Part shown: piece by piece, positions 9,110 through 16,847 of the stretch
How the letters are laid out: the number at the start of each line of letters is the position of its first letter
Numbering within the stretch: the first letter of the stretch is position 1
Assembly (NCBI RefSeq): GCF_025996515.1
Contig: NZ_BLRH01000034.1
Span: forward strand, 186,001-250,000
Direction: 5' to 3'
DNA from: Rhizohabitans arisaemae
GTDB taxonomy: Bacteria > Actinomycetota > Actinomycetes > Streptosporangiales > Streptosporangiaceae
DNA length: 64,000 nt
Position numbers and translations under genes: made by a program
Notes under the pieces: model-generated
What the model saw: only the letters and a program-made list of their open reading frames with translations
Database searches by the model: none
Told to the model about the DNA's origin: nothing

Positions 9110-9165
9110 CTATCCATGTGCATAGCAAAGTATCCATATGAATAGCATGCTATGCAAGTGGATAG
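9110..9165. promoter_or_regulatory. Triple TetR operator, 20-bp period
   Basis: Three related 16-bp near-palindromes lie at exactly 20-bp spacing: CTATCCATGTGCATAG (9110-9125), GTATCCATATGAATAG (9130-9145) and CTATGCAAGTGGATAG (9150-9165). The first and third are also near inverted copies of each other. Position directly upstream of the TetR start makes them its probable operators. Two helical turns between sites would put three repressor dimers on one DNA face. Confidence 0.75.
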
Positions 9166-9322
9166 TCAGGACGGTGTCTATGAGAGAGAAGCGATGAACC
9201 GCCCCCGTACCCCCAACACGCCATCCATACGTTCTGTAGTTAATTGCCTACGCTGTGTAGCTTGGGGGGCGGAACTCCGCCTCCGTCGTGGGTGGCGGTA
9301 GCCCTCATATCAGGAGGTCAAG
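9166..9322. promoter_or_regulatory. Upstream region of secreted-protein gene
   Basis: No gene fits here. The stretch just before 9323 carries a strong ribosome-binding site (CAGGAGGTCAAG before ATG). A short GGCGG-AACT-CCGCC hairpin lies around 9269-9283. Confidence 0.4.
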
Positions 9323-9712
9323 ATGACTCGTACAACCGCCCTTGCGCTGGGTGCCCTTGCCGCTGCCGCGGTTCTCGTCGGCGGAGCCCCGATCGCGAGC
9401 GCCGCGGACGGCAGCGACGAGAAGCCGGGCCTCGTCGCGCCGAACAAGGCTGCCGCGGCCCACGCCGCGGCGCTGGCCCCGCACCCGCAGTTCTTCGGCG
9501 CGTTTGTCGTCGTACCGCCTGGTCAGAACCGGGTGGCCACCGTGTCCTGCCCGGCGGGTCAGGTACCCTCCGGAGGCGGCGGTGCGACCAGCGGCATCCG
9601 GATCTTCTTCACCGACTCCTTCGCGAGCGGCAACGGCTGGGTGATACGCGGTACGAACACCAACACGGCCAACGAGAGCATCAGGGCCTTTGTCGTCTGC
9701 ACGACTCCCTGA
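9323..9712 (+). CDS. Secreted protein of unknown function
   Basis: A 129-residue protein with a Sec signal peptide (basic MTRTTA, hydrophobic core, cleavage expected after IASA|AD near residue 29). The mature part is about 100 residues with two cysteines (one in VATVSCPAGQ, one at the end in FVVCTTP), suggesting a single disulfide, and a Gly/Ser/Asn-rich C-terminal half. The CPAGQVPSGGGG start is typical of small exported actinobacterial proteins of unknown function. The GGAGG site is strong, so expression is probably high. No enzyme motif is visible. Confidence 0.8.
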   Translation: MTRTTALALGALAAAAVLVGGAPIASAADGSDEKPGLVAPNKAAAAHAAALAPHPQFFGAFVVVPPGQNRVATVSCPAGQVPSGGGGATSGIRIFFTDSFASGNGWVIRGTNTNTANESIRAFVVCTTP

Positions 9713-9738
9713 CCAAAGGCCGGGGGCACCCTGCCCCA

Positions 9739-9783
9739 GGTGGTGTCCCCAAGCCTGTTCACCTCGGGCGCGGGGACACCACC
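9739..9783. terminator. Hairpin after secreted-protein gene
   Basis: GGTGGTGTCCCC (9739-9750) and GGGGACACCACC (9772-9783) form a perfect 12-bp stem with a 21-base loop, 27 bp after the stop. No U-tract follows, as is common in high-GC actinobacteria. Confidence 0.6.
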
Positions 9784-9873
9784 CTGCTCAGCCTCGGGTG
9801 TGTTCGAGTCGCCTGGAAGGGACTCGGCAGTGACCCGCCGACCGGAGAACCGGCCGGCGGGCACGGTGCCGGG

Positions 9874-10059
9874 TTACGGCCAAAGGATCGAACAGGCCTC
9901 GCAGACCCGCCCGATGTCGTGCAGCCAGCAGCACCGCCGCTTGCCCGGCGCATGCGTGCAATTCTCGATCCAGCAGGGCCCGGGCCAGGCTTCCGCGTCC
10001 CCCTTGGGGGCGACCAGGCTCAGCAGCCTGTCGGCGAGCGAACCGATACCCTTCAGCAT
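9874..10059 (-). CDS. Cys-rich mini-protein (61 aa)
   Basis: The ATG at 10059 is preceded by a near-ideal ribosome-binding site (GGAGGAACG). The product has a short amphipathic start (MLKGIGSLADRLLSLVAP) and then a compact cysteine block with six Cys: CWIENC, RRCCW, and VCEACSILWP at the C-terminus. The C-x5-C, CC and C-x2-C spacings suggest a metal site (zinc ribbon-like) or disulfides. There is no signal peptide. It is encoded between a secreted protein and an AfsR-like regulator. It could be a small metal-binding protein or a ribosomal-peptide precursor; I cannot assign a family. Confidence 0.65.
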   Translation of the reverse strand: MLKGIGSLADRLLSLVAPKGDAEAWPGPCWIENCTHAPGKRRCCWLHDIGRVCEACSILWP

Positions 10060-11039
10060 CGTTCCTCCATTCCGTTGACCCTTGTGTGGTGCGACCACCC
10101 GGACCGATCGTCAAGGGCCGCCGTAGGAATCCCGTAGAAAGGTCACGGCGGGAGGATGTAGATATCCGGCTACGGGTGGTAAGAGGCAGGGACCGCGCCA
10201 TGTCCGCGTGTCAGGGCCGTTGTGGCCGTACCCGGAGCACTGCTTTCCGCATGGCCGATACTCCGAGGAAGAGGCGCTCGCCTGTCCGTTGAGGAACGAT
10301 CGAACCAAGTAGCCGATCACCCATGGAGCCCGCAGGATTCAATACGGACCCTCCCTCGCATGACCGAATCCTGATATCCGGTCATGAAATTGGATTGTCC
10401 GGTGCTCGCCTAGAAGTAGCGTAGAAGAACTGTTGGCCCCAGAAAACCGCCAATTCAGACCGTATCTTCCGGAAGACCAAGATCATGACTCATCGGAGGG
10501 CGGGCGAGAATGCAGTCGTTGATTTGCGTCGGATCAGAGCGGCAAGGACCGCGCGTACTCGGCCGCCGCTGGGGGTCGCCCAGCGGCGGCCGTCCCACAC
10601 CTCTAGAGGCCCAAGACATCGGAATCTGGCAGGGCTCACTGAAGACCCCCAACGCTCTGCGGACTTCTACTTTTTACCGAGTTTCTACGATACTCATACA
10701 TCAGAAATCAACAGATGTATTGCCGATTTCGGACGGAAGTCTCGCTTTACGGCAGGGCCGAAGCGAGAGCGAGACGTGTCGAGCGCCGACTGGACGCGTC
10801 GGCTTGCCGTCGTTACCTCGATGACGGTACCTGATCCGCGGTGTAGCCGACCGGTCTTATTCCGGTCGGCGAGACGCCGGAGGCGGATCTCCAACGATTT
10901 TCCTACGGAGCCCCTACCGCTGGGCTCAATGGCTTTCCATGATCGAATACAGGGTTCGGTCGTGGACGGAGAGGCTTTGCCAAAAGGCCCGGGTTTTCCG
11001 GCTGATTTCCTTCAAGCCTGATCAAACCATTCGGGAACC
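10060..11039. other. 980-bp non-coding, relatively AT-rich gap
   Basis: No frame here shows actinobacterial coding bias, and base composition is clearly less GC-rich than the flanks around 10300-10900. CATGACCG (10359-10366) and CGGTCATG (10379-10386) form an 8-bp inverted repeat that could be an operator. In the frame of the downstream regulator, the stretch at about 10920-11021 reads like a decayed SARP N-terminus (DRIQGSVVDGEALPKGP) and ends in a TGA at 11019. Confidence 0.45.
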
Positions 11040-12779
11040 ATGACGGCTGGACACCGCCGACTGATGAAAGCCCGGCGGAATGTCTCGGTCGACTATCTGG
11101 TATACGAACTCTGGGGCGATAAACCCCCTCCAACCTGCAGAACTCTGATCCGTGGCCATGTCCTGGCGTTGAGGCGCCTAATCCCAGCCGGAGCGTCCGA
11201 AGTCATCCAGTATCGCGCCGGCGGCTACCAGTTGAATGTCGAGCGTGACGCCGTCGACGCCTCTCAATTTGAGGATCTCTACGACGAGGCATTCATAATG
11301 CGCGGCAACAGTAATTCTACCGGTGCTTCAATTCTGTTTAAAGAGGCGCTCTCGCTCTGGCGTGGTCCGGTATTCGCCAACGTTCCCGTCACATCACAGA
11401 CGGCCACCTACGCGGACACCCTGAACGAACGCCGCCTCGCGACTCTTCAGCTGCGAATCGAAGAGGACCTGGAGCACGGACAGCCGGAACATCTCGTCAC
11501 CGAGCTCGTCGGACTGGTGGCGGAGCACCCCTTCCGCGAAGGGTTCGCGGCGCTGCTCATGCGCGCCCTCCTCATGGCGGAGCGGCACTCGGAGGCGCTC
11601 AAGTTCTACGCCCGGCATCAACGCCGGCTGCGGGAGGACTTGGGCGCCGATCCCGGTCCGGAACTCCGTCGGCTCCACCAGCGGCTCCTGGCCGAGGAAC
11701 GGCGTCCCGCTTCGCAGCCACCGTTGCCCCCCGGCCCGACCCAGCCGCGCCGATCCCTCCACGAAGGACTCGTCCCGGCGCAAACCCCGCCTGCTCCGGC
11801 GGACTTCACCGGACGCGTCCGCGAGATCGATCACCTGACCGAGGTGCTGGCCGCGCAGGATCGGCCGACGCTTACCACAGTCGCGATCTCCGGACTCGCC
11901 GGCGTGGGCAAGACCACGCTCGCGATTCACCTGGCCCATCGCCTCAAGGAGCGCTATCCCGACGGTCAGCTCTACACCGACTTCACTCCCGGCACCACGC
12001 CCGGCATGGTGCTGGGACAGTTCCTGCGTGCGCTCGGCGTCGCACCGGCCTCGATCCCCGAACCCCTCGCCGAGCGGACTCCGCTCTACCGCAGTCTCCT
12101 CGCGGACCGGCGGGTGCTGGTCGTCGTCGACAACGCCAAGACCGAGAAGCAGGTGCGGGCCCTCCTGCCGGGTTCGGCGGGGTGCGCGGTCGTGGTCACA
12201 AGTCGCCGGCGGCTCCTCGGGCTGGAAGCCGCTCGTTTCATCGACCTCGAGGTCCTGGAACCCGACTCCGCGGTCGAGCTCTTCGCCAACATCGTGTCTC
12301 CCGAACGGGTGGAGAGGGAGCCGACCCACGCCCAGGAGATCGTCGAGCTCTGCGGCAGGCTGCCGCTCGCCGTACGGATCGCCGGGGTCCGGGTCGCGGC
12401 ACGGCCGGAACGGCGACTCGCCGCGTTCGCCGCGGAGCTCCGCGACGAGACCTCCAGGCTCGACCATCTCAAAGCGGGCGACCTCGACGTGCGGGCCAGC
12501 ATCGTCAGGTCGTACGTGGACCTCCACCACGCGCAACGCCGACTGTTCCAGCTGCTCGGACTGCTGGACGTCCCGCACTTTCCGGCACAGACCGCGGCCG
12601 CGCTGACCGGCATGCCGGACCAGGTCTCCCGGGAGCTGCTGTTCGCCCTGGTGAACGCGCACCTCGTCGACGAGATCTGTCCGGCCTCCTGTGGGCAGAC
12701 CCGCTATCGCATGCCCGAACTCATTCGGATCTTCGCCCGCCACCGCGCGAACTCCACGACGATGTGCACACCCGGCTGA
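11040..12779 (+). CDS. AfsR/SARP-like regulator, shortened at both ends
   Basis: 579 residues. It starts inside the OmpR-like winged helix: VSVDYLVYELWGDKPPPTCR, the recognition helix HVLALRRLI and the wing GGYQLNV are present, but the N-terminal beta strands and part of helix 1 are not. A bacterial transcriptional activation domain follows (about 70-215), ending LREDLGADPGPELRRLHQRLL. An NB-ARC ATPase module comes next (Walker A ISGLAGVGKTTLA, Walker B RVLVVVDNA, SRRRLLGL, GRLPLAVRIAG). The protein stops after the NB-ARC winged helix (ELIRIFARHRA), without the TPR sensor typical of AfsR (about 900-1000 residues). SARPs activate secondary-metabolite genes. DNA binding may be impaired, and no biosynthetic cluster is visible in the window. 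Confidence 0.82.
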   Translation: MTAGHRRLMKARRNVSVDYLVYELWGDKPPPTCRTLIRGHVLALRRLIPAGASEVIQYRAGGYQLNVERDAVDASQFEDLYDEAFIMRGNSNSTGASILFKEALSLWRGPVFANVPVTSQTATYADTLNERRLATLQLRIEEDLEHGQPEHLVTELVGLVAEHPFREGFAALLMRALLMAERHSEALKFYARHQRRLREDLGADPGPELRRLHQRLLAEERRPASQPPLPPGPTQPRRSLHEGLVPAQTPPAPADFTGRVREIDHLTEVLAAQDRPTLTTVAISGLAGVGKTTLAIHLAHRLKERYPDGQLYTDFTPGTTPGMVLGQFLRALGVAPASIPEPLAERTPLYRSLLADRRVLVVVDNAKTEKQVRALLPGSAGCAVVVTSRRRLLGLEAARFIDLEVLEPDSAVELFANIVSPERVEREPTHAQEIVELCGRLPLAVRIAGVRVAARPERRLAAFAAELRDETSRLDHLKAGDLDVRASIVRSYVDLHHAQRRLFQLLGLLDVPHFPAQTAAALTGMPDQVSRELLFALVNAHLVDEICPASCGQTRYRMPELIRIFARHRANSTTMCTPG

Positions 12780-12875
12780 TGTCCCCCTGTCCCGGACGTA
12801 CGGCGGCCGCTGCGCGCCTACCGGAACGGAGTGGCCCGAATCGTGTCGGCGGCGCCCCTGGCAAGGCGACGACTC

Positions 12876-13850
12876 TCAGGATGACGCTCCGTAGTGGGTG
12901 GCGATCGCGGTGGCGCGGTCGCGCAGGGAGTCGCGCAACCACTGCGGGGCCAGGGCTTCCGCGTACGTGGTGAGCTGCCACAGCGCCCATACGGCGTGTC
13001 TCGGGTCTTGGAAGGTCGCCTCCAGCCGCAGCCGGCCGTCCGAGTCGGCCTCTTCGGCGTGGACGGCCAGCGCGGTGCCCACCAGGTCCTCCCGCCGCGC
13101 CGGGTCCACCCGTACCAGCACGGTGACCTGGTCGCCGCCGGCCCGGAACCGCGTGCTGCGTTCCTGCCAGGCCAGGTCCAGATCGACGCGGTCCGGCCGC
13201 TGAGCGGGTTCGGCGAGCTCCTCGGCGGCCAAGATCCGGGACAGCCGGTAGGTGCGGTCCGCGCCAGACCTCGTGGCCAGCAGGTAGCCCCGGTCGCGTA
13301 CGGTGACCAGGCCGATCGGGTCCACCGTGCGCCACTTCGGGGTCTGGCCCGCGGCCGCGTAGTGGATGCGCAGCTTGTGTCCGGTGAACACCGCGCGCAG
13401 GACCTCGGCCGCCACGGCGTCGGGCACCTCCTCGTCGACCAGCCGGCGTGAGAGGAGGTCGGTCTCCGGGTCGATGAGCAATCGCTCGGCCGCGTCGGCC
13501 GCGGTGTCCCGATAGCTCTCGGGAAGCGCGTCGACCACCTTGAGCATCGCTGAGGCGAGCGCCGAGCCGAGGCCGAAGGCCTGCGCGCCGCGCCGCGATC
13601 CGGCCACCAGCAAAGCAAGGGCTTCGTCGTGGTTCAGTCCGGTGAGCTCGGTCCGGAAACCGGGCAGCAACGCGAAACCACCGTGCCGGCCGCGTTCGGC
13701 GTAGACCGGGACACCGGCCGCGGACAGCGCCTCGATGTCGCGCAGCACGGTGCGGGTGGACACCTCCAGCTCGCGGGCGAGCGCGGTCGCGGACAGCCGG
13801 CCGTGCTGCCGCAGCAGGAGCACCAGCGAGACCAACCGGTCGGCGCGCAT
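12876..13850 (-). CDS. YafY-type HTH/WYL-domain regulator
   Basis: 324 residues. The N-terminal DeoR-like helix-turn-helix is ADRLVSLVLLLRQHGRLSAT, then LARELEVSTRTVLRDIEAL, followed by the wing VYAERGRHGGFALL. The WYL domain (about 140-215) is degenerate at the tripeptide: GYLLATRSGADRTYRLSRI. A C-terminal WCX-like region ends the protein. WYL domains bind nucleotides or nucleic acids and act as ligand-sensing domains. TAGAGT six bases before the ATG suggests a leaderless transcript. The gene is divergent from a RidA-family gene, its likely target. Confidence 0.9.
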   Translation of the reverse strand: MRADRLVSLVLLLRQHGRLSATALARELEVSTRTVLRDIEALSAAGVPVYAERGRHGGFALLPGFRTELTGLNHDEALALLVAGSRRGAQAFGLGSALASAMLKVVDALPESYRDTAADAAERLLIDPETDLLSRRLVDEEVPDAVAAEVLRAVFTGHKLRIHYAAAGQTPKWRTVDPIGLVTVRDRGYLLATRSGADRTYRLSRILAAEELAEPAQRPDRVDLDLAWQERSTRFRAGGDQVTVLVRVDPARREDLVGTALAVHAEEADSDGRLRLEATFQDPRHAVWALWQLTTYAEALAPQWLRDSLRDRATAIATHYGASS

Positions 13851-13870
13851 ACGAAAACTCTACTGAAATA

Positions 13871-13889
13871 CACGACACAGGATGTCGTG
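13871..13889. promoter_or_regulatory. CACGACA-N5-TGTCGTG palindrome
   Basis: Two perfect 7-bp arms (13871-13877 and 13883-13889) sit in the gap between the divergent WYL regulator and the RidA gene, close to the regulator's start. This is a candidate operator for the WYL protein. Confidence 0.55.
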
Positions 13890-13980
13890 ATTTGCCGGGA
13901 GGCTTGGCGCCACGACGAGAAGGTCGGCGGCTACCGAGCCGATGGACATACGCGATGTCAACGAATCGAAGGGAACCGAT

Positions 13981-14382
13981 GTGGCAATGGAGCGAACGGC
14001 GGTCAATCCGTGGGCGTGGTCGGTGGAGCTGGGGTACAACCAGGGCGAGGTCGTCTCCGGGCACACCCGGACCCTGTACTGCGCCGGGCAGACTGCGATG
14101 AGCGGCGAGGGCAAGCCTCAGCACGCGGGTGACATGGCCGCGCAGCTGGCGCTGACCCTCGACAACCTGGAGGCGGTTCTCGGCGAGGCCGGCATGTCCC
14201 TCGCGAACCTCGTCCGGCTCAACGTCTACACCACCGACGTCGACCGGCTCTTCGAGCACTACGGCGTGCTGGCGTCGCGGCTGGGCGTCGCCGGGGTGGC
14301 ACCGTCCACCACGATGCTCGGGGTGTCACGGCTGGCGATCCCCGACCTGATGGTCGAACTTGAGGGGACCGCCGTCGCGTGA
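13981..14382 (+). CDS. RidA (YjgF/YER057c/UK114) family protein
   Basis: About 133 residues. The fold is recognised from VVSGHTRTLYCAGQTAMSGEG, then AGDMAAQLALTLDNLEAVLG, the conserved LVRLNVYTTDVD and a final MVELEGTAVA. RidA proteins hydrolyse reactive enamine/imine intermediates or act on related small molecules. The usual catalytic Arg of true RidA (in the IPRAR-type motif near the C-terminus) is not evident: this one has PSTTMLGVSRLAIPDLMVE, so it belongs to another subgroup and its substrate is unknown. GTG 13981 is favoured by an AAGGGA site seven bases upstream; ATG 13942 and 13987 are alternatives. Confidence 0.85.
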   Translation: MAMERTAVNPWAWSVELGYNQGEVVSGHTRTLYCAGQTAMSGEGKPQHAGDMAAQLALTLDNLEAVLGEAGMSLANLVRLNVYTTDVDRLFEHYGVLASRLGVAGVAPSTTMLGVSRLAIPDLMVELEGTAVA

Positions 14383-14391
14383 TGTGACCTC

Positions 14392-14421
14392 GCCGCCTCC
14401 GGCAGCCCTGCCGGAGGCGGC
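14392..14421. terminator. Strong GC hairpin after RidA gene
   Basis: GCCGCCTCCGGC (14392-14403), loop AGCCCT, GCCGGAGGCGGC (14410-14421) form a perfect 12-bp stem beginning 10 bp after the stop codon. Confidence 0.75.
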
Positions 14422-14461
14422 ACGAGTGTTGGAGGGGGGATGGCGCCCAAGGGGCGTTGAC

Positions 14462-14509
14462 TTTGTCGCAAGCTATGACGCATCATGTTGATACAAAGCT
14501 TGTGACAAA
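14462..14509. promoter_or_regulatory. YtrA-type operator/promoter (TTTGTC...GACAAA inverted repeat)
   Basis: TTTGTCGCAAGCT (14462-14474) and AGCTTGTGACAAA (14497-14509) are inverted repeats matching at 12 of 13 positions with a 22-bp spacer. A TTGACT -35-like hexamer overlaps the left arm. AAAGGAG (14507-14513) serves the ATG at 14518. A GntR regulator is encoded in the same operon, so autoregulation through this site is likely. Confidence 0.65.
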
Positions 14510-14517
14510 GGAGTGTT

Positions 14518-15351
14518 ATGGCCCGGGAAGCGTTGCCGGACACCCGGTCGTCGGCAGGTGCAACCGATCTGCGACTGGCGGGCGAGTGGCTGGCCCAGCA
14601 CGACCTGGCCGACGCCCGCCCGACCCCGCTGCTGGCCAGCCGGCTGGGGGTCCGGCGGAGCGCCCGCCTCGCCGCCCAGGTCATCGTGGCCGTGCTGATC
14701 ATCGCGAGCGCGCTCGCCGCGACCTACGACCGGTTCGCCGGTTCCGCCTTCGGCGGCTTCCAGCCGCATCTCCCGCTGGGGCAGCTGGTCCTGATCGCGC
14801 TGGTGGCCGGGCTGCTGCTGGCGCAGTCGCTGCTCGACCGGTGGGTGCGACGTGTCGACCAGCAGGCGGGGGCGACGTTGTCCCGCAGGGCCGCCCATCT
14901 GATCCAGCCCGGCTGGCGCGCCGTGATCGGCAAGCCGCAGGCCGTCTACGCGGTCGCCGCGTTCGCCGGTGGCATGGCGCTGGCCGGGAGCGCCATGACC
15001 GTTTCCGACCCCACCGTGCGGCAGCTGGCCCTCATCCTGCTGATCGGCCTGCTCGGTGTGACGGCCGTCACCGCCATGCAGCTGCGCCACCTGCTCAGGC
15101 ACCCGGTCGTGGCGGAGGACGAGGAGTCGCTGACAGCCGACGTCATCATGCGCGTCGAGGACGCCCGCGAATGCACCATGTCGAGTGCGCAGTGGTCGAT
15201 GCCCATGATCCTGCTGTTCGGCACCGCGCCCGGCTGGTGGAGCGCCGCCTCGGTCGCCTACCTGATCCTGGGAGTGGTCGCGACCATCGCGCTCCATGTC
15301 AGGAGGCCGTCGAGCGCGTCGGTGGCCCGGCGGGTTGTGGGCGTCCGATGA
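14518..15351 (+). CDS. Polytopic membrane protein of a YtrA-type operon
   Basis: 277 residues with a hydrophilic first 50 residues and about six hydrophobic segments (50-70, 84-105, 143-160, 170-190, 225-243 and 248-262). No catalytic motif is seen. Its TGA overlaps the ATG of the following GntR gene (ATGA), so they are co-translated. Unlike classical YtrA operons, no ATPase gene is next to it. It could be an orphan permease-like sensor or an envelope protein. I do not recognise the family. Confidence 0.75.
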   Translation: MAREALPDTRSSAGATDLRLAGEWLAQHDLADARPTPLLASRLGVRRSARLAAQVIVAVLIIASALAATYDRFAGSAFGGFQPHLPLGQLVLIALVAGLLLAQSLLDRWVRRVDQQAGATLSRRAAHLIQPGWRAVIGKPQAVYAVAAFAGGMALAGSAMTVSDPTVRQLALILLIGLLGVTAVTAMQLRHLLRHPVVAEDEESLTADVIMRVEDARECTMSSAQWSMPMILLFGTAPGWWSAASVAYLILGVVATIALHVRRPSSASVARRVVGVR

Positions 15352-15725
15352 TCGTCATCGACGCGGCCTCGCTGGTACCGCCGTTCGAGCAGCTGCGGGC
15401 CCAGCTCGCCCGGCAGATCCAGGACCGCACACTGGCCGTGGGCGCCCGGCTGCCGACCATCCGCCACCTCGCGGCCGACCTCGGCCTGGCCGTCAACACG
15501 GTCGGCCGGGCCTACCGGGAGCTGGAGGAGGCGGGGTTGATCGAGACGCGCGGGCGGGCGGGCTCGTTCGTGTCGGCCGCCGGCGAGGAGAGCCGGGAGC
15601 GGGCCCGCCGGGCCGCCGCCGACTACGCGGCCGTGATCGCCAGCGTCGGCATCGACGCCGGCGAGGCGATCCGCATCGTCCAGGCGGCTTTGACGTCCGG
15701 CGCGGTAGCGCCGGCCTCATCATGA
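15348..15725 (+). CDS. YtrA-subfamily GntR regulator
   Basis: 125 residues, the short YtrA layout: a winged helix (PPFEQLRAQLARQIQDRTLA, then LPTIRHLAADLGLAVNTVGR, AYRELEEAGLIETRGRAGSFV) plus about 45 C-terminal residues forming a small dimerisation helix pair, with no large effector domain. YtrA regulators typically sit in operons with membrane or ABC proteins and sense cell-wall antibiotics. It overlaps the membrane-protein gene and probably binds the TTTGTC/GACAAA repeat upstream. Confidence 0.9.
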   Translation: MIVIDAASLVPPFEQLRAQLARQIQDRTLAVGARLPTIRHLAADLGLAVNTVGRAYRELEEAGLIETRGRAGSFVSAAGEESRERARRAAADYAAVIASVGIDAGEAIRIVQAALTSGAVAPASS

Positions 15726-15744
15726 CCGCGACCCGGCCGCGGGG

Positions 15745-16002
15745 TCACGTCGCCGGGCGTACGAGGCCGGCGTAGCGGCCGATCAAGCGACGTCCGAATC
15801 GCTGCATCGGCGGCTTCAGGTGTCGGTGCGCCGGTTGGTTCCCCGGCAGCAGCACGACAAGGGAGCCCCCGCTGACGCCGATCCGCAGGTGCAGCCACCC
15901 ACAGCGCATCTCCCTGGCCGGTTGCCTGACGAGAAGGATCGGCAGGCGCACCTGGACAGCCCATCGCGCCGAGCCAGGCGAGGACGGCACACGGGACGAC
16001 AC
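15745..16002 (-). other. Possible decayed ORF in gap
   Basis: Between the GntR gene and the GPP34 gene the minus strand keeps open frames. One ends with a plausible tail (MQRFGRRLIGRYAGLVRPAT), and another carries a hydrophobic stretch (FFLICVVPCAVLAWLGAMG). They lie in different frames, so if a gene existed here it is frameshifted. No function can be given. Confidence 0.2.
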
Positions 16003-16028
16003 AGATCAGGAAGAACAAGAGCAGGCGG

Positions 16029-16682
16029 ATGGAGACGCAAGTGAATCAAGGTGAGTCACTGACCCAATCGGCCTTTCTACTGGCCTTCGACCTGCGAAAG
16101 GGGGAGCTGACCCAGCGGATCGAGCTGGGTCACCTGCTGCGCGCGACCGCCCTCGCCGAGCTGCTGCTGGCGGGCAACCTGGCGGACGAGTCGGGCAAGG
16201 CGCGAGCTCTCACCGCCCCGGCCGCCGAGCACGGTGCCCTGCGGGCCATGGTCTGGGAGCAGGTCTCGGACTCCAAGCCCCGCTCGTGGTATCGGTGGGT
16301 GCACGACAACGGCACGGCGGTCCTCATGGTACGCGACGAGCTGGCGGCCGCCCGGGTGATCAACGTGGAGCGGCGCCGGGTCCTGCTGTTCCCGGTCGAG
16401 CGGATCACGCTGCGCGAGGAGTCCCCGGCGCGCAGCCTGGCCGAGCGCGTCGGCCGGGCCATCCGCGGCGGCCGGCCGGTCGCAGATCTGGACGAGGACA
16501 TCCGCGTCCTGGCGGCATTGGCCGCGGCGGCCCAGCTCGAGTCGGTGCTTCCCTCCGGGCGGGAGGCGCGTCCGCTCCGGGACCGGATCCGGCAGCTGTC
16601 CGCACCCATCGAGCCGATCACGACCGCATTGCGCCAGTGCGCCGAAGCGGCCAGGACGGCGGCGGCGAGCGGATACGGCTGA
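16029..16682 (+). CDS. GPP34-domain (Golgi phosphoprotein 3-like) protein
   Basis: 217 residues, cytosolic, mostly helical. SAFLLAFDLRKGELTQRIELG, then LLRATALAELLLAGNLADES, matches the start of the GPP34 fold (only parts quoted). Bacterial GPP34 proteins are abundant in actinobacteria and some bind phosphoinositide-like or other anionic lipids at membranes; their role is not settled. A GTG at 16041 is an alternative start. It lies between a YtrA-type operon and a NatAB-like ABC pair. Confidence 0.85.
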   Translation: METQVNQGESLTQSAFLLAFDLRKGELTQRIELGHLLRATALAELLLAGNLADESGKARALTAPAAEHGALRAMVWEQVSDSKPRSWYRWVHDNGTAVLMVRDELAAARVINVERRRVLLFPVERITLREESPARSLAERVGRAIRGGRPVADLDEDIRVLAALAAAAQLESVLPSGREARPLRDRIRQLSAPIEPITTALRQCAEAARTAAASGYG

Positions 16683-16847
16683 CACGACGAATCACCGCGA
16701 CTCCCACCGCCGGATTCCGGGGAGATCACTTGGCCACGTCAATCGAAGCACCGGCCCGGCCCCGCGCCATCGAGCACACGACTTCCCCGATTACCAGGAC
16801 GAATGGCGTGAAAGGCACGATTGACCCATGACGAAGGAGAGGAATTG

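Noticed and set aside
9323-10059. Secreted protein plus Cys-rich protein as a toxin/immunity or RiPP pair
   Set aside because: They are convergent with a terminator-like hairpin between them and no modification or export enzymes are adjacent, so a linked system is not supported.
10485-11021. 178-codon plus-strand ORF before the SARP-like gene
   Set aside because: Low coding bias; only its last 30 codons resemble a decayed SARP N-terminus, so it is treated as gap.
11040-12779. SARP-like gene as the activator of a biosynthetic cluster in this window
   Set aside because: No polyketide, peptide or terpene synthase genes are present here; the sulfotransferase, methyltransferase and LLM oxidoreductase are scattered and separately regulated.
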